From Sphagnum compactum (lineage: Eukaryota > Bryophyta > Sphagnopsida > Sphagnales): a DNA stretch of 64,000 nucleotides. Positions 47,901-59,100 of the stretch are shown in pieces. The stretch covers positions 3,410,001 through 3,474,000 of the forward strand of contig OZ234504.1 in NCBI GenBank assembly GCA_965153455.1. The letters run 5' to 3'. Each line of letters starts with the position of its first letter. Positions within the stretch are counted from its first letter, which is position 1. The notes under the pieces are model-generated. The model had not been told where the DNA came from. It made no database searches and saw nothing but the letters and a program-made list of their open reading frames with translations. A program made the position numbers and the translations under genes.

Positions 47901-48480
47901 CAATTTTAGTTTTGAAAGTTGAAACTAGTTTTAATTTGGTTCCAATGATTTTCACCCACCAAAGTGAGTGCCTACACGATAGTTACACGATAGTTTTAAA
48001 CATCATAAAAAAATCATCTTGGTGCACATCTCCTCATTGAGGATTTTCTAAGAGTGCCAAGAGCATGAACTACAGTAGGGCACCATGATTTGGGAAATTT
48101 CAATGTGACAAAACGAAACAAATTAGTTTTCTTAATGTGTGGAATTTCTATCATTTTTTCTCAATCATTTCAATATCCAATGATACCAAAAGCATGTCAT
48201 TAGTCATTTACCTATATAATGATCCTACACAACAAGGTTTGTTTTTTTTAATTTTGTGATATAAGAAGCTTTGCAAAATTTTCCAAAAAATTAGCAAAAT
48301 TAGTCGAATTTGCACTAGGAAATCAAAAATTCCCCCAAAAAAAAATCCAAACTTTTTAGTTTAAACAATGTCAAATTTGTTCAAAAAGAAAAGACTAGTG
48401 CACAAGCAAAGTGGCCATCATCATGTTATAACTTGTAAATAATGGGCCTAGTTACCAAATCAATCATTATGAACAACTCT
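44930..48480. other. Gene-poor spacer
   Basis: No gene is recognised. It contains TTTATTTA runs (45090-45130), telomere-like TTTAGGG/GGTTTAGG repeats (46080-46155) and a 20-base G-run (46943-46962). It also holds a single diverged copy of the 28292 repeat (about 47190-47310). GATTCGAACC at about 46552 resembles a tRNA T-arm on the minus strand, but the flanks do not fold into a tRNA. Confidence 0.5.
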
Positions 48481-48639
48481 GTTGGGGTTGATGGATGACC
48501 TAATTTTCCACAAGAGTAAAAACAAGGTTTAGCAAAATTGAAACCCAACAACATCATCAACTCAGTTGGGGTTTTCATCCCAGATGACTGTGTCATAATG
48601 GATGTTAGATGGATGATCGGTGAAACCCAACATCATCAA

Positions 48640-49395
48640 CTCAGTTGAGTTTCATGGATGACCTATTTTTTTCACAAGATAAGGTGAATGAAACCCAACA
48701 AGCGCATCAACTCTCATTTAACATCTGCAACTCAGTTGGAGTTCATCCATCGATGACTGAGTCATAATGGGACTCCCAATGGATGACAGGTTAGGTCACC
48801 AAGGTGAAACCCAACAATATCATTATGCTCAACTCGGTTGGGTTTCATCCATCCATTCATGAATGAGCCATAATACGTGGCTTCCAATAATGACAGGTTA
48901 GGGAGTTCATCCATCCATTCATGACTGAGCCATAATGTGGGGCCTCCAATGGATGACAGGTTAGGGGTTCATCCATCCATTCATGACTGAGCCATAATGT
49001 GGGGCCTCCAATGGATGACAGGTTAGGGCTTCATCCATCCATTCATGACTGAGCCATAATGTGGGGCCTCCAATGGATGACAGGTTAGGGGTTCAATCCA
49101 TCCATTCATGACTGAGCCATAATAAGGGGCATCCAATGGATGACAGGTTAGGGGTTCATCCATCCATTCATGAATGAGTCATAATGTGGGGCTTCCAATG
49201 GATGACAAGTTAGGGTTCATCCATCCATTCATGACTGAGCCATAATGTGGGGCTTCCAATGGATGACAAGTTAGGGATTCATCCATCCATTCATGAATGA
49301 GTCATAATGTGGGGCTTCCAATGGATGACAGGTTAGGGTTCATCCATCCATTCATGACTGAGTCATAATAAAGGGGCTTCCAGTGGATTGTGCAC
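48640..49395. repeat. Satellite-like array, about 62-bp unit, 9 or more copies, upstream of eIF(iso)4G
   Basis: Units read TTCATCCATCCATTCATGAC, TGAGCCATAATGTGGGGC and TCCAATGGATGACAGGTTAG. The best-preserved units run from about 48840 to 49390 with a 61-63-bp period; diverged units extend back to about 48540. The array ends about 380 bp before the ATG at 49778. Confidence 0.9.
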
Positions 49396-49777
49396 TGATG
49401 GCTGAAGGTTCACTTCTGGCCCAAGTGATGTGGAGATAGATATGAAGGAGGAGTAAGTTAAGTAGTACTGATAAGTGGCGTTTTATAAGTTAACTCCACA
49501 AACCTTAATAGGCCTCAAAAGTGGCTTTTTAGGGTTGTTGACCGCACTTTGTTCCCACTTTTTTTAGGGTTTGGCGCTCACAAGTCTCCTCTCTCTTTCG
49601 TCTTCTCGCACGCACTTTCGTGTCTGCGAAGACACTATCGCGCGAGCTCCACACAGAGAGAGAGAGTAGCTCGAGAGAGAACGAGAGAGAGGGGGAAAAA
49701 AACGTACAGAAACAAGAAACAGAGTTTGAGGAAAGAGATATAGCCAGTAGTAGCATCAAGTTTTGGTTGGTGAAAGT

Positions 49778-52489
49778 ATGGAAGCTGCTGCCGCTGTACC
49801 TTCTTCTTCTTCTCCCTCTTCCTTGGTTTCGCTTCGTCCTGGTGGTGGTCGCCCTGCTTTGTCCTTTCGTCCTTTTGCTTCTTCTTTGTTGGTATCTGAC
49901 GACGTTACTTCTGGGTCGAGCAACAACAAAGGTGGCAGCGGTTTGGGGGGGGGCAGTAAAGGAGGGGCGGCGTCTTATTTCGTTGACGCACCAGGCGGCG
50001 TGCATCATCGGAAGGGGGTGCACACACACACCACTAGTAGAGAGCGGATTCGTTACACGCGAGATTGGTTGTTGCAGTTGCAGGATCTGTGGACGCAGGC
50101 GCCTGATGAGCTCATCGAGTCTAGTTTCGATGGGCTTCTGTCCACGGGAGGCAGCGGCGGCGTGGTGCTTCCCGAGGATGACTGGACGATGAGGCGGGAT
50201 GCTAGAGGCTTGCCACCAGTAGGAGAACCTGCGGCGGCGGCGGAGTTTGATTCTCGTGATTGGAGAGCTCGTAACCCTCCTCCTGCTCAGCCCGCCGCCT
50301 TGCAGCAGCAGCAACAAGAGGACAGAGCTTCCCGGGAGCAGCAGTGGGACAAAACCCCTAACAAACAGAGGAATGACAGAAACCCTAGGAACGAGAGGGA
50401 CAGGACCAACGATGACAACAGCAGGGTGTCAAGGGAGCAGGCCAATTCACAAGCTTCCAGCACACCCCAGCCGCAGCAGCAGCAGCAGGAGAATGCTCCT
50501 CCTTCTGTAACCACCATTGTCAAGGCTGCTGATCCTTGGTCAGCTCGAAGAGGTGCACAGTCAGAGAAGGAGAAAGTGTTCAGAACAGTGAAAGGTATCT
50601 TGAACAAGCTCACACCTGAGAAGTATGATTTGTTGCTAGAGCAGATGTTGCAGGCTGGGATTTCCTCAGCTGAGATTTTGCAGGGAGTGATCTCGCTCAT
50701 CTTTGAGAAAGCAGTCCTTGAGCCCAATTTCTGCTCCATGTATGCACAATTGTGCTTGAACTTGAGCAAGGAGCTTCCTGAGTTCCCACCAGAGCAAGAA
50801 GGCGAGAAGCCAGTCACATTCCGGAGGGTGCTGCTGAACACATGTCAGGAGGAGTTTGAGGGCGCGGATGCACTGCGAGCTGAAATCAGACAGATGACAA
50901 AGCCCGAGCAGGTTCGGGAGCGAGCCGACAAGGAGAGATTGGTGAAGCTCCGCACTTTGGGAAACATTAAACTCATTGGAGAGTTGTTCAAGCAGAAGAT
51001 GCTACCTGAGAAGATTGTTCATGCATGCATTCAGGAGCTTCTGGGTGCTGACACAAAATCCATTCCTGCTGAAGAGAATGTGGAAGCTCTTTGTCAGTTG
51101 TTTTCCACAGTAGGGAAGCAGCTGGAGGAGAGTGCCAAGTCAAGGGTTGCATTTGATACATACTTTGCACGCCTGAAGAATGTCTCCAGCAGCAAAACGT
51201 TACCTGCCCGGATCAAATTCATGATGCGTGACATACTGGATCTGCGATCAAACAAATGGATTCCTCGCCATGAGGAGGTGAAAGCCAAGAGGATCAATGA
51301 GATTCACGCTGAGGCAGAGCAGAAGTTAGGTCTTCGACCAGGCATGATGCAGATGAGGAATGGGCGACCTGGGAATGCACCAGGTGGGCTTGGGAATTTA
51401 CCTGGAGGTTACATGCCAGGTGCAGGAGGCATGATGCCGGGAATGCCGGGTATGCCAGCGGGATTAGGAGGGGCAATGCCCGGTATGCCAGCAGGAGTAG
51501 GGGGGGCAATGCCAGGGGTGTCCCTGATGGGAGGTTACATGGCAGGGTTGGAAGCTGATGGATGGGAGACGGTAAGTGTTGGGCGCAAGACAAAGCGTGA
51601 AACTGCAGGAGTGCTTCCCATGCCAATGACAATGCCAGGGGCGATCACGGCTGCCACTATGCCTCCTCCTACCAGCCGTTATGGAGCACCTGTAATGCGA
51701 GGGAGTGGAGTTGGTCCCAGGGCGCTTCCTCAAGGTAGTGGGGCTTATGGATTTCTGAGCAAACCCAGTGCTCTTATAGGAAGTGGAACTGCAGCCTCCA
51801 ATCTGCTTGCAAGGCATAGTGTTCCTCTGGCAGAGCCTCAGGGAGTACGGGGTGGTCCCATTGGCAGTCCTGCACAGGAGTCAGCAATGGAGACACCTCG
51901 GCCACCAGCTGCTGCAAGCCAACCACAACCAGCCAGACAGCCCATGATTGACTTGCCCAAGAAGACGGAGTCTTTGCTTGAGGAGTACTTCTCTGTTGTG
52001 GATCTCAATGAAGCAATGCTGTGTGTTCAAGAATTGAAGGCTCCTGATTTCCACCCAGAGCTCGTGCGAATCATGTTGAGCTTGGCACTGGATAGAAGGG
52101 ATCGGGAATGTGCATTAGTGTTGAAGCTTTTGGTGTACTTGAATACGAAGGCGGTGATTTCAAAGCAAGATTTGAGAGTGGGTGTGTTGCAGATTGCAGA
52201 GCAGCTGGAGGATATTGCCATGGATGCCCCGAAAGCTCCAAAGCAATTTGGAGAGATGGTTGCAGGTTTGATTTTGGCAGGAGCCTCAGAGCTGAAGCTG
52301 CTGCTCGAGGTTTGTAGCAAGATGGAAGATCCAAGCCTGCGGAAATCTGTCTTTGGGTTTGCAGTTGACAAGTTCAAGCTGACAGAAAATGAAACGCAGC
52401 TGCAAAATGTGAGTGAGACGACTGCCTTCAATAGGGGAGCTTTGCTGCAGGTGAAGGATGAGAGTGACCTGGCTAAGCTTTTGGGTTGA
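49778..52489 (+). CDS. eIF(iso)4G-like translation initiation scaffold, intronless
   Basis: The single frame runs 903 aa from the first good ATG (AGTATGGAAG) to TGA. The protein would bridge cap-binding eIF(iso)4E, eIF4A and eIF3. It has a Ser/Gly-rich N-terminus and an eIF4E-binding site YTRDWLL (from about residue 93, matching YxxxxL-phi). A Gln/Asn/Arg-rich linker follows, then a MIF4G domain (about 266-490) including [15 protein letters not shown] and FCSMYAQLC. Next come a Met/Gly/Pro-rich repeat (PGMP/PAG) and an MA3 domain (about 728-860) starting [13 protein letters not shown]. The length fits plant eIF(iso)4G (about 750-800 aa) with an extended linker. The absence of introns is unusual for this family in flowering plants and suggests a retrogene that kept function. 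Confidence 0.92.
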   Translation: MEAAAAVPSSSSPSSLVSLRPGGGRPALSFRPFASSLLVSDDVTSGSSNNKGGSGLGGGSKGGAASYFVDAPGGVHHRKGVHTHTTSRERIRYTRDWLLQLQDLWTQAPDELIESSFDGLLSTGGSGGVVLPEDDWTMRRDARGLPPVGEPAAAAEFDSRDWRARNPPPAQPAALQQQQQEDRASREQQWDKTPNKQRNDRNPRNERDRTNDDNSRVSREQANSQASSTPQPQQQQQENAPPSVTTIVKAADPWSARRGAQSEKEKVFRTVKGILNKLTPEKYDLLLEQMLQAGISSAEILQGVISLIFEKAVLEPNFCSMYAQLCLNLSKELPEFPPEQEGEKPVTFRRVLLNTCQEEFEGADALRAEIRQMTKPEQVRERADKERLVKLRTLGNIKLIGELFKQKMLPEKIVHACIQELLGADTKSIPAEENVEALCQLFSTVGKQLEESAKSRVAFDTYFARLKNVSSSKTLPARIKFMMRDILDLRSNKWIPRHEEVKAKRINEIHAEAEQKLGLRPGMMQMRNGRPGNAPGGLGNLPGGYMPGAGGMMPGMPGMPAGLGGAMPGMPAGVGGAMPGVSLMGGYMAGLEADGWETVSVGRKTKRETAGVLPMPMTMPGAITAATMPPPTSRYGAPVMRGSGVGPRALPQGSGAYGFLSKPSALIGSGTAASNLLARHSVPLAEPQGVRGGPIGSPAQESAMETPRPPAAASQPQPARQPMIDLPKKTESLLEEYFSVVDLNEAMLCVQELKAPDFHPELVRIMLSLALDRRDRECALVLKLLVYLNTKAVISKQDLRVGVLQIAEQLEDIAMDAPKAPKQFGEMVAGLILAGASELKLLLEVCSKMEDPSLRKSVFGFAVDKFKLTENETQLQNVSETTAFNRGALLQVKDESDLAKLLG

Positions 52490-52771
52490 GTATCTGGAGT
52501 GCCATCTGGATGCATCAAAGTGAAAGAGATGGAGTTTCTGCTGGGTCCTCTTTGCCATATTACCATGGCAAGGAGAAAAAACATGGGAATGCATCCCTAC
52601 GTCAAACTATACAGGATAAGAAAAAAAAACATGCACACTTTTCTGAATACGCTTTGAGGCTAGATGTGTTCTCACAGTCTGTGTCTACTTACGACATGGA
52701 ACTCTTCTTGTTGCGCTGAGTTGTAGTATATACTTTGACTTAGCAGTGTGGCATTTTTCTAATTATCTGAA

Positions 52772-52777
52772 ATAAAA
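52772..52777 (+). terminator. Probable polyadenylation signal of eIF(iso)4G
   Basis: AATAAA lies about 280 bp after the stop codon, within AT/T-rich sequence. It is a canonical near-upstream element for plant 3'-end formation. Confidence 0.5.
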
Positions 52778-52799
52778 GCTGAATACCCAAGGATCAAGG

Positions 52800-55700
52800 T
52801 GCTGGAATTTCTTTTTGTATAAAATTCTTTTTGTAATTTTCTTATCAGATCTGCTGGTCTTTTCCAGTGGGTATTATTTGTGGTTTCTTTGTGTGCATGT
52901 GTTCGATGGAGTGCTCTTAGTGGGTTTGTGAGACTGGTGTTGTTGAGTGGCACTTTCATGTAGGTGTATTGTGTGTGCGCTTGTGTGATCCATCGTCAAG
53001 TTGTAGGTGTTTTATGCATGTGCTTGTGTGGTCTGCTGCTCTTCTTCATGGCAGCTCTTCACTGCTATATCGGTGATGAAGGTGATGATGGGTCTGACAC
53101 TTTGTAACTCTAATAAGGTTACGATAACTGTGCACACTCCTTGTTGTCATGTTAACCTTTAAAATTGGTGTTGTGGATATTTCTCTGCAATTTCATTAGA
53201 TCTGTGTGAGCTGCACTGGATAGCAATGGCAGCTCATACAAATGTCACATGCTGCAAGTCAGAAATTGCTGTTTGAAGTTTCGAGAAGAATCTCAACAAT
53301 CGATGACATCCAAAAGATTGCTGATAAAATGTCCAAACCTAACTTTTCACTGCGTTGTTTGACTTTTTTTCTTTCTTTTGATCTCGATCATAGCTGAATG
53401 GATTATTCATGGTGGGCTTGTTTGCAATAGTCTTCAATCTTGTCCTCTTCCTCCTTCCACAATGCAGGAAGCAGCTCCCACCATTAAGTTAACCTTCTCC
53501 TGCTCTTCCTTCCACAATGCAGGAAGCTCCAGAGTTGAAAATCAGAGAATGTCATGATACCACTTCAAAGTTTTTCTTCTTCTTCCCCTGCTCCTTCCAC
53601 AATGCAGGTTTCCTGAGTTGAAAACCAGAGCAATCTCTTGCAAGGTCACCATGCCAGGAGCTTATTGCAGTCGGTAAAGCTTTTGCTTCAATGCCAAAAC
53701 CTGAGCTGTTGCTGTTCATTGCATGGTTGACGGCTAGATCATTGGGTTGCATTGCAGGGATTGATGGTTGCAGTTGATGGCAGGTCTGCTGCTGCACAAA
53801 GTGTGGCCACTGATCTTTTTTGCAGCACCCTGTTGTGGTGCAGACTAGGAAGGATGGAGAGAGGTGAGGTGGAGGAGGATGTGCCTGGCTGCAGCTGAGA
53901 GAGTTGTCAGGGTTTGGTGAACTCTTTGTGCTTCATCGGGTTTTCTTAGTTGCAAGCTTGTTGTGCAGTAATATGTGTCAGGTTATGCTGGCTCAAAGAT
54001 AGAGTTCATGGCTGCAGCATCTTCCATTGCACTGGCTCAAGGATAGATAAGAGTTCATGGCTGCATATCTTCCAGTACACTGGCACAAGGATAGAGTTCA
54101 TGAAGTTCGGATATTGCAGATGCTGCTTCTGGGCTTGCACGAAATTTCATTCTTTCAGGGTTATAGTCGCAAATAAAACACCCTTGAATAGATCAAAACA
54201 GTAAGTAATTGCCCACGATCAAGGATTTGTGAGTGGTTTGTAATCTGGTTTGTAATAGTAATCCAGTTGTGGAGCTGAAAATCTTGAAGGATTTGTGAGT
54301 GGTTTGTAATCTGTATGGTTGATGATGAGCAGCAGCAGGAAGAGTCGACTCGGTTGTTGCAGCATGTGGGTAACATGATGAGTGGCGTCAGCATGAGAGA
54401 CCTGCTGATGTACCCACAGCTTCTCATGGGAAACCCATTGAGGTTCGCACTACGTGACATGCCCCCATTCTTTTGCATTTTTCAGCAGAGATCTTGTTGT
54501 ATGTCTTATGTGTGACCAACTCTTTTCCCCATTGCTTCCAGAAATGTGACAGAAACTCAGGATGCAGGTAGGTAGGTACGATCAACAAGTTTCGTTGTTG
54601 TCACTGTCTCTGCAATCTCACAGATGTATTATGTTCTCTACTCAACTCTGAGAAGTTGAAGCTTCAAGTTGGTATAGCTGTGAAGCAAGATGCATACCAG
54701 AAACCCATTATGGACTTCAATGGATGCCAGGAGTGGATGGTGCAGTGTTGGCTCACATAGCTGAAGCATTGAACCATGAAGAGACACTTTGGGCATTGCT
54801 GTCTGTGTTGTTGACCATCAAGGGCATAGTAGGTTTACATGACAAGCAATTGAGCAAGCTTCTTTGTCGGGGGATCCAACTAACTAGTGTGAATGGCGTA
54901 GGAAGCAGAAAATTGCATCAAGAAGTGGTATTGGGTGTGGTGTTGTTGGTATTGCTTCTTCATCTTCTTCTTTCAGAGATTGAGGAGGGGTTTTTGTGCT
55001 CTGGGGATGATGTTTAGAGTTAGGGGGCAGGATCCATCTGTGAATTGTGAATTGTCTGTGAGTTATATTGGCTGGTGGGTCTTGTGACCCAGCTGCTGCT
55101 TTGTGGCAAGATGCTGCTTTGCCATGTTCGACAACATTGCCAGAGAGCTTCAAGCACACTGAGCATCGAAGAAAAGAGAAAAATCAAGTATGGCTGGCTC
55201 ATTGCAATGAGTGTAGCAGGATTTGAGCATCTTACAAGATGTTGATGACATGAAGCAGGCAAAAACACCGCAAGGAAAAACAAAGACTTTGCGGTTTGTT
55301 CGTGTTTTTGCAGGAATTCTCAGCTGCCTCCTTGATGGTGTTCCCGTTCCCACCTCAGAGATCTGAAGCCAAAACACTTGCAATACAAAACTGCACTGTC
55401 TCTTTCGCAATCCAGCTCTTTGCTCGCTTTATCAGTGCTTGAAGGAAACAAACTGTCATCCTAAGAGAGACAAGATGTTCCACTTGCGTCGTGCGGTGCA
55501 TGAGGAAGAAACAAATATCTCAAGCCAAGGTTGTTGCATCTGCAGGCAATAGAAACTCTTACCTTTTGTGTGAGAGAAACACACAGGTGCTTACATCTCA
55601 ATTCAAAAACAGAGGCAAGAAAAGTGAAGGCAAAATGCGCGGGGAGGGAGGCGTGGAAGATGATCTGATGGATCTACAGCAGTACTACTTGTCTCTAGAA
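52800..55700. other. Intergenic region with short tandem repeats
   Basis: No gene is confidently recognised. Three units around CTTCCACAATGCAGG lie at about 53452-53610. Three units around GGATAGAGTTCATGG-CTGCA lie at about 53975-54105. Two units around AAGGATTTGTGAGTGGTTTGT lie at about 54220-54315. Frames at 54315-54515 and 54724-55017 have plausible residue composition (for example STRLLQHVGNMMSG) but no recognisable family and no clear splice context. They could be exons of an unknown gene or transcribed non-coding DNA. Confidence 0.45.
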
Positions 55701-55802
55701 GCTACCCGAGTCCTCCTGAGAAGAAGAGACAAGATACGTAGTCGTCCTGAGCTGATTTGCTGAAGGACACAGGACATCACAGAGGCGTTCGGACAAGCAA
55801 AA

Positions 55803-55808
<6 letters not shown>

Positions 55809-55847
<39 letters not shown>
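55809..55847. repeat. (CT)n microsatellite in calreticulin promoter/leader
   Basis: A run of about 19 CT dinucleotides lies about 290 bp upstream of the first calreticulin ATG. GAA/GAT triplet runs follow at 55980-56035. Position and composition fit a plant 5' leader. Confidence 0.8.
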
Positions 55848-55848
<1 letters not shown>

Positions 55849-56130
55849 TCTCTGTCTGTCTGTCCGTCACGGTAGCTTCGCTTTTCCTCCACGTCGCGGA
55901 AGCGCCACAACTCCCTCACACAAACAACAGGAGAGAAGACTTCTTCGCACCTTGTGGAAGAGTTCATTGCGGGTGGGGGAAGAAGAAGAAGAAGAAGCAG
56001 AAGAGGTGGTGCGGATGATGATGATGATGATGACAACGACGATGCCGGCGGGGAAGAGGAGTCGCGATTCGCAGGAGATTGAAGAAGAAAAGGAATGAAG
56101 AAGAAGCAGCAGCAGCTTAAGCTTGCAGGA

Positions 56131-59100
56131 ATGGAAATCATGAGAGCTCTTCGTCTTCTTCTTCTTCTGCTTCTTCTCTCGTTGCTGTACATTACGGTGG
56201 TGTGTGCGGAAGTCATTTTCGAAGAGCGCTTCGAAGGTACTACAGAGTCTATTCCTACACTAGTGCTCTGTGTGCATTTTTCTTGCTGGAAATGGTTTCT
56301 TCTCCAACGGGAAGAAAGGTCTCTCTTTGGTGCAAGAAGAAGAAGATGAAATACAGAAGAACTACAAGAAAAGAAGTCTTTGCAGAAGAAGAAGAAGAAG
56401 AAGAAGGAAGCGATATAGTCGATAGCTGTGAGTTTCTCAACGTGTTATCAGCTGTAGCCTGTGCTGCAGCAGCAGCAGATCCTTTACAATGTAGCATAGT
56501 TTTTTCTCAGTAAGTGAGGATTTTGGGCTTCGAGGATTCAGTATGCTGGAAGTCTACTATGGAAGATAGATGATGCAGCTCATACTTGTCCTTGGCTATA
56601 TGCACAAATAGAACTCTCCAAGTGCTGTGTGTGCCTGATTCAAAGGTTTTATATGCTTTTTCTTTTGAGGATTGCACGCTGACAGAGTTCTTCGAGGGGC
56701 TTTTAGCAGTTACTTGAAGAAGAAGCTTTTACTGATTGGTTTTGGGGTGTATGTTTGTTTTGGTGTTGGAAGATGATTGGGAGAGTCGCTGGGTGATCTC
56801 AGAGTTTAAGAAGAGTGATGGTCTTAATGGACAGTGGCTGCACACTGCTGGCAAGTGGTATGGCAACCCTGATGATAAAGGTGCATTCAAGAAGTCTCCC
56901 TTTTTCCCCACACAAAAATGCTGTGGGAGTGAGATGCAACAACAATCTTAGGAAGGAAAAACAAACATGGGTTGCATACGGTTTTTTGTAGTTCACAAAG
57001 TTTCTCAGCTCATAAGTTTGAGCAGTTTGTCCAAGGAGTCCCCTATGTTGCTCAGAGAATTTTTTATCCCTTCCTTCATTTCTGAGCCTTTAGGATTGTG
57101 GTTTTCCCCCCTGATCCTGACTCTTGTATGGTGGCGGATTATTTTACCTGCAGGTATTCAAACAACTCCAGATGCACGATATTTTGGCATCTCAGCCAAG
57201 ATCCCAGAATTCAACAACAAAGACAGAACTCTTGTTCTTCAGTACTCTGTGAAACATGAGCAGAAGATTGAGTGTGGCGGTGGTTATGTGAAACTTCTGA
57301 GTGGTTATGTGAATCAAAGACAGTTTAGTGGCAACACACCATACAGGTAAAGAGCAGCTGATCCCTCAGTGTGTGCTTGACCCATGGGTGTGCACTCTTC
57401 TGCCACTTTTGCTGATTTGCTTGTTGAAGTGAAACTGTTGTGTGTTGCTGAGGATAGTGGCTTCATGGGTTGTCTTCATTGCAACCTGAGTTGCAGGTTG
57501 ACCTTTGGATGTACAATGAACATGATATGTGAACCCATCTTGTCAGCTGGTTTGATCCTGTGCTACATAGATGATGTGAAGCTATTGACTGGGTGATTTT
57601 GTGTTCACAGTATCATGTTTGGGCCTGACATTTGTGGCACACAAATGAAAAAGATCCATGCCATTATTCAGTACGAAGGCTTGATGTATCCCCTTAAAAA
57701 AGATTTGCAGTGCGAAACTGACCATCTTACACATGTCTACACGTTCATTATCAAGCCAGATGCCAGCTACATCATTCTGGTGGATAATGAAATGAGGGCA
57801 TCTGGCAGTATGTACACAGACTGGGATATACTGCCTCCCAGGCAGGTTGAAGACATGGATGCCAAGAAGGTACAATCTCTGCTCTTTTGGACTGAAACTT
57901 TGCGTTCTCTGCTTGCATCCATGCTTTTTCCAAACTTGTGAAGGCACTGCCTTGACATTACCCCAAGCTATCCAAGGAGCTTTATTCCTCAAGGATTTGA
58001 ACCATGTATAAGCACAGACTTCCCATCCTGTAGTTGCAGTATCATGTAAATTCCCTGACCATCATTCCTTTTCTCTCAATCCCCTGACTAGTTTTTGCTT
58101 GCTTCTGCTGACTGATGTATGCTTACTCCTCTGTGTCTCCTATACTTTCTGCAACTTATATTAGCCTTCTTGCCTCTCCAGCCTGATGACTGGGTTGACC
58201 AAGAATACATCGATGATCCAGAGTCCAAGAAACCAGAGGTATGTTCTGGCTTTTCCATGACTGACTATGTTGCACTGATGTTTCATCTGCAGTTTGGTCA
58301 TCATGTTGATCCAAAAGTTTTTGAGACCAGTAATTTCTGTTATGAATAATTCAAGATGGCAACAAAGCTTCTCCTTATCTTCTTTGTCGTTACAAGCTTG
58401 GACATTGTTGCTTGTTACTTTATGTGCAGGGATATGACTTAATTCCAAAGGAGATACCTGACCCTGATGCTCAGAAGGTCAGCTGTTTTACCCACATTTC
58501 TTCTCCTTGGTGTAAGCACTCTTGAATTGCTTTTAGTTCAAAAACTGCAATTGCTAAATGAACAAGCTGAGGTTGTCCTTGAACCTGGGGCAAGGTAAGT
58601 AGCAATTTCTTATTCAAATGGTTTGCTATTCATGCAGCTCTAGGATCAATGATTTAGGGTTGCTGTGGTCTGTATTTCCTGTCCAAGTTCAATGCTTGAT
58701 AGACTGCTACTGTTGTTTGAGTAGCCTGCTGATTGGGATGAGGAAGAGGAAGGCGAATGGTCAGCACCAATGATTCCTAACCCTGACTATAGAGGACCTT
58801 GGAAGGTGAAGGTGAGTGCAGATAATTGGATCTTTATGGCATTGATGGAGTGTCATACCTTGTTAGCCACCATATATGTTGTTTGTTGTTTTTAATCATG
58901 TATTGATCACGTACTTCTTCTTTCCTTTAGATTCTTGTGGACTGCCACTTTGCTCCTTTGTAGTACTGAACAACATTTTTGTTTCTGCAGAAAATTAAGA
59001 ACCCTGCCTATAAGGGGAAATGGAAAACACCTCTCATTGCAAACCCAGGTATCAGTTTCACCTGATCAGAGAGCAGGTGCTTTTTGTTGATCCATGATCA

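Noticed and set aside
48640-49395. CRISPR-like regular repeats
   Set aside because: The genome is plant nuclear; units are contiguous with no unique spacers, and no cas genes exist.
56095-56130. Calreticulin start at the upstream in-frame ATG
   Set aside because: It adds a Lys/Gln-rich stretch before the hydrophobic core. The start at 56131 gives a more typical signal peptide, although the upstream ATG cannot be excluded.
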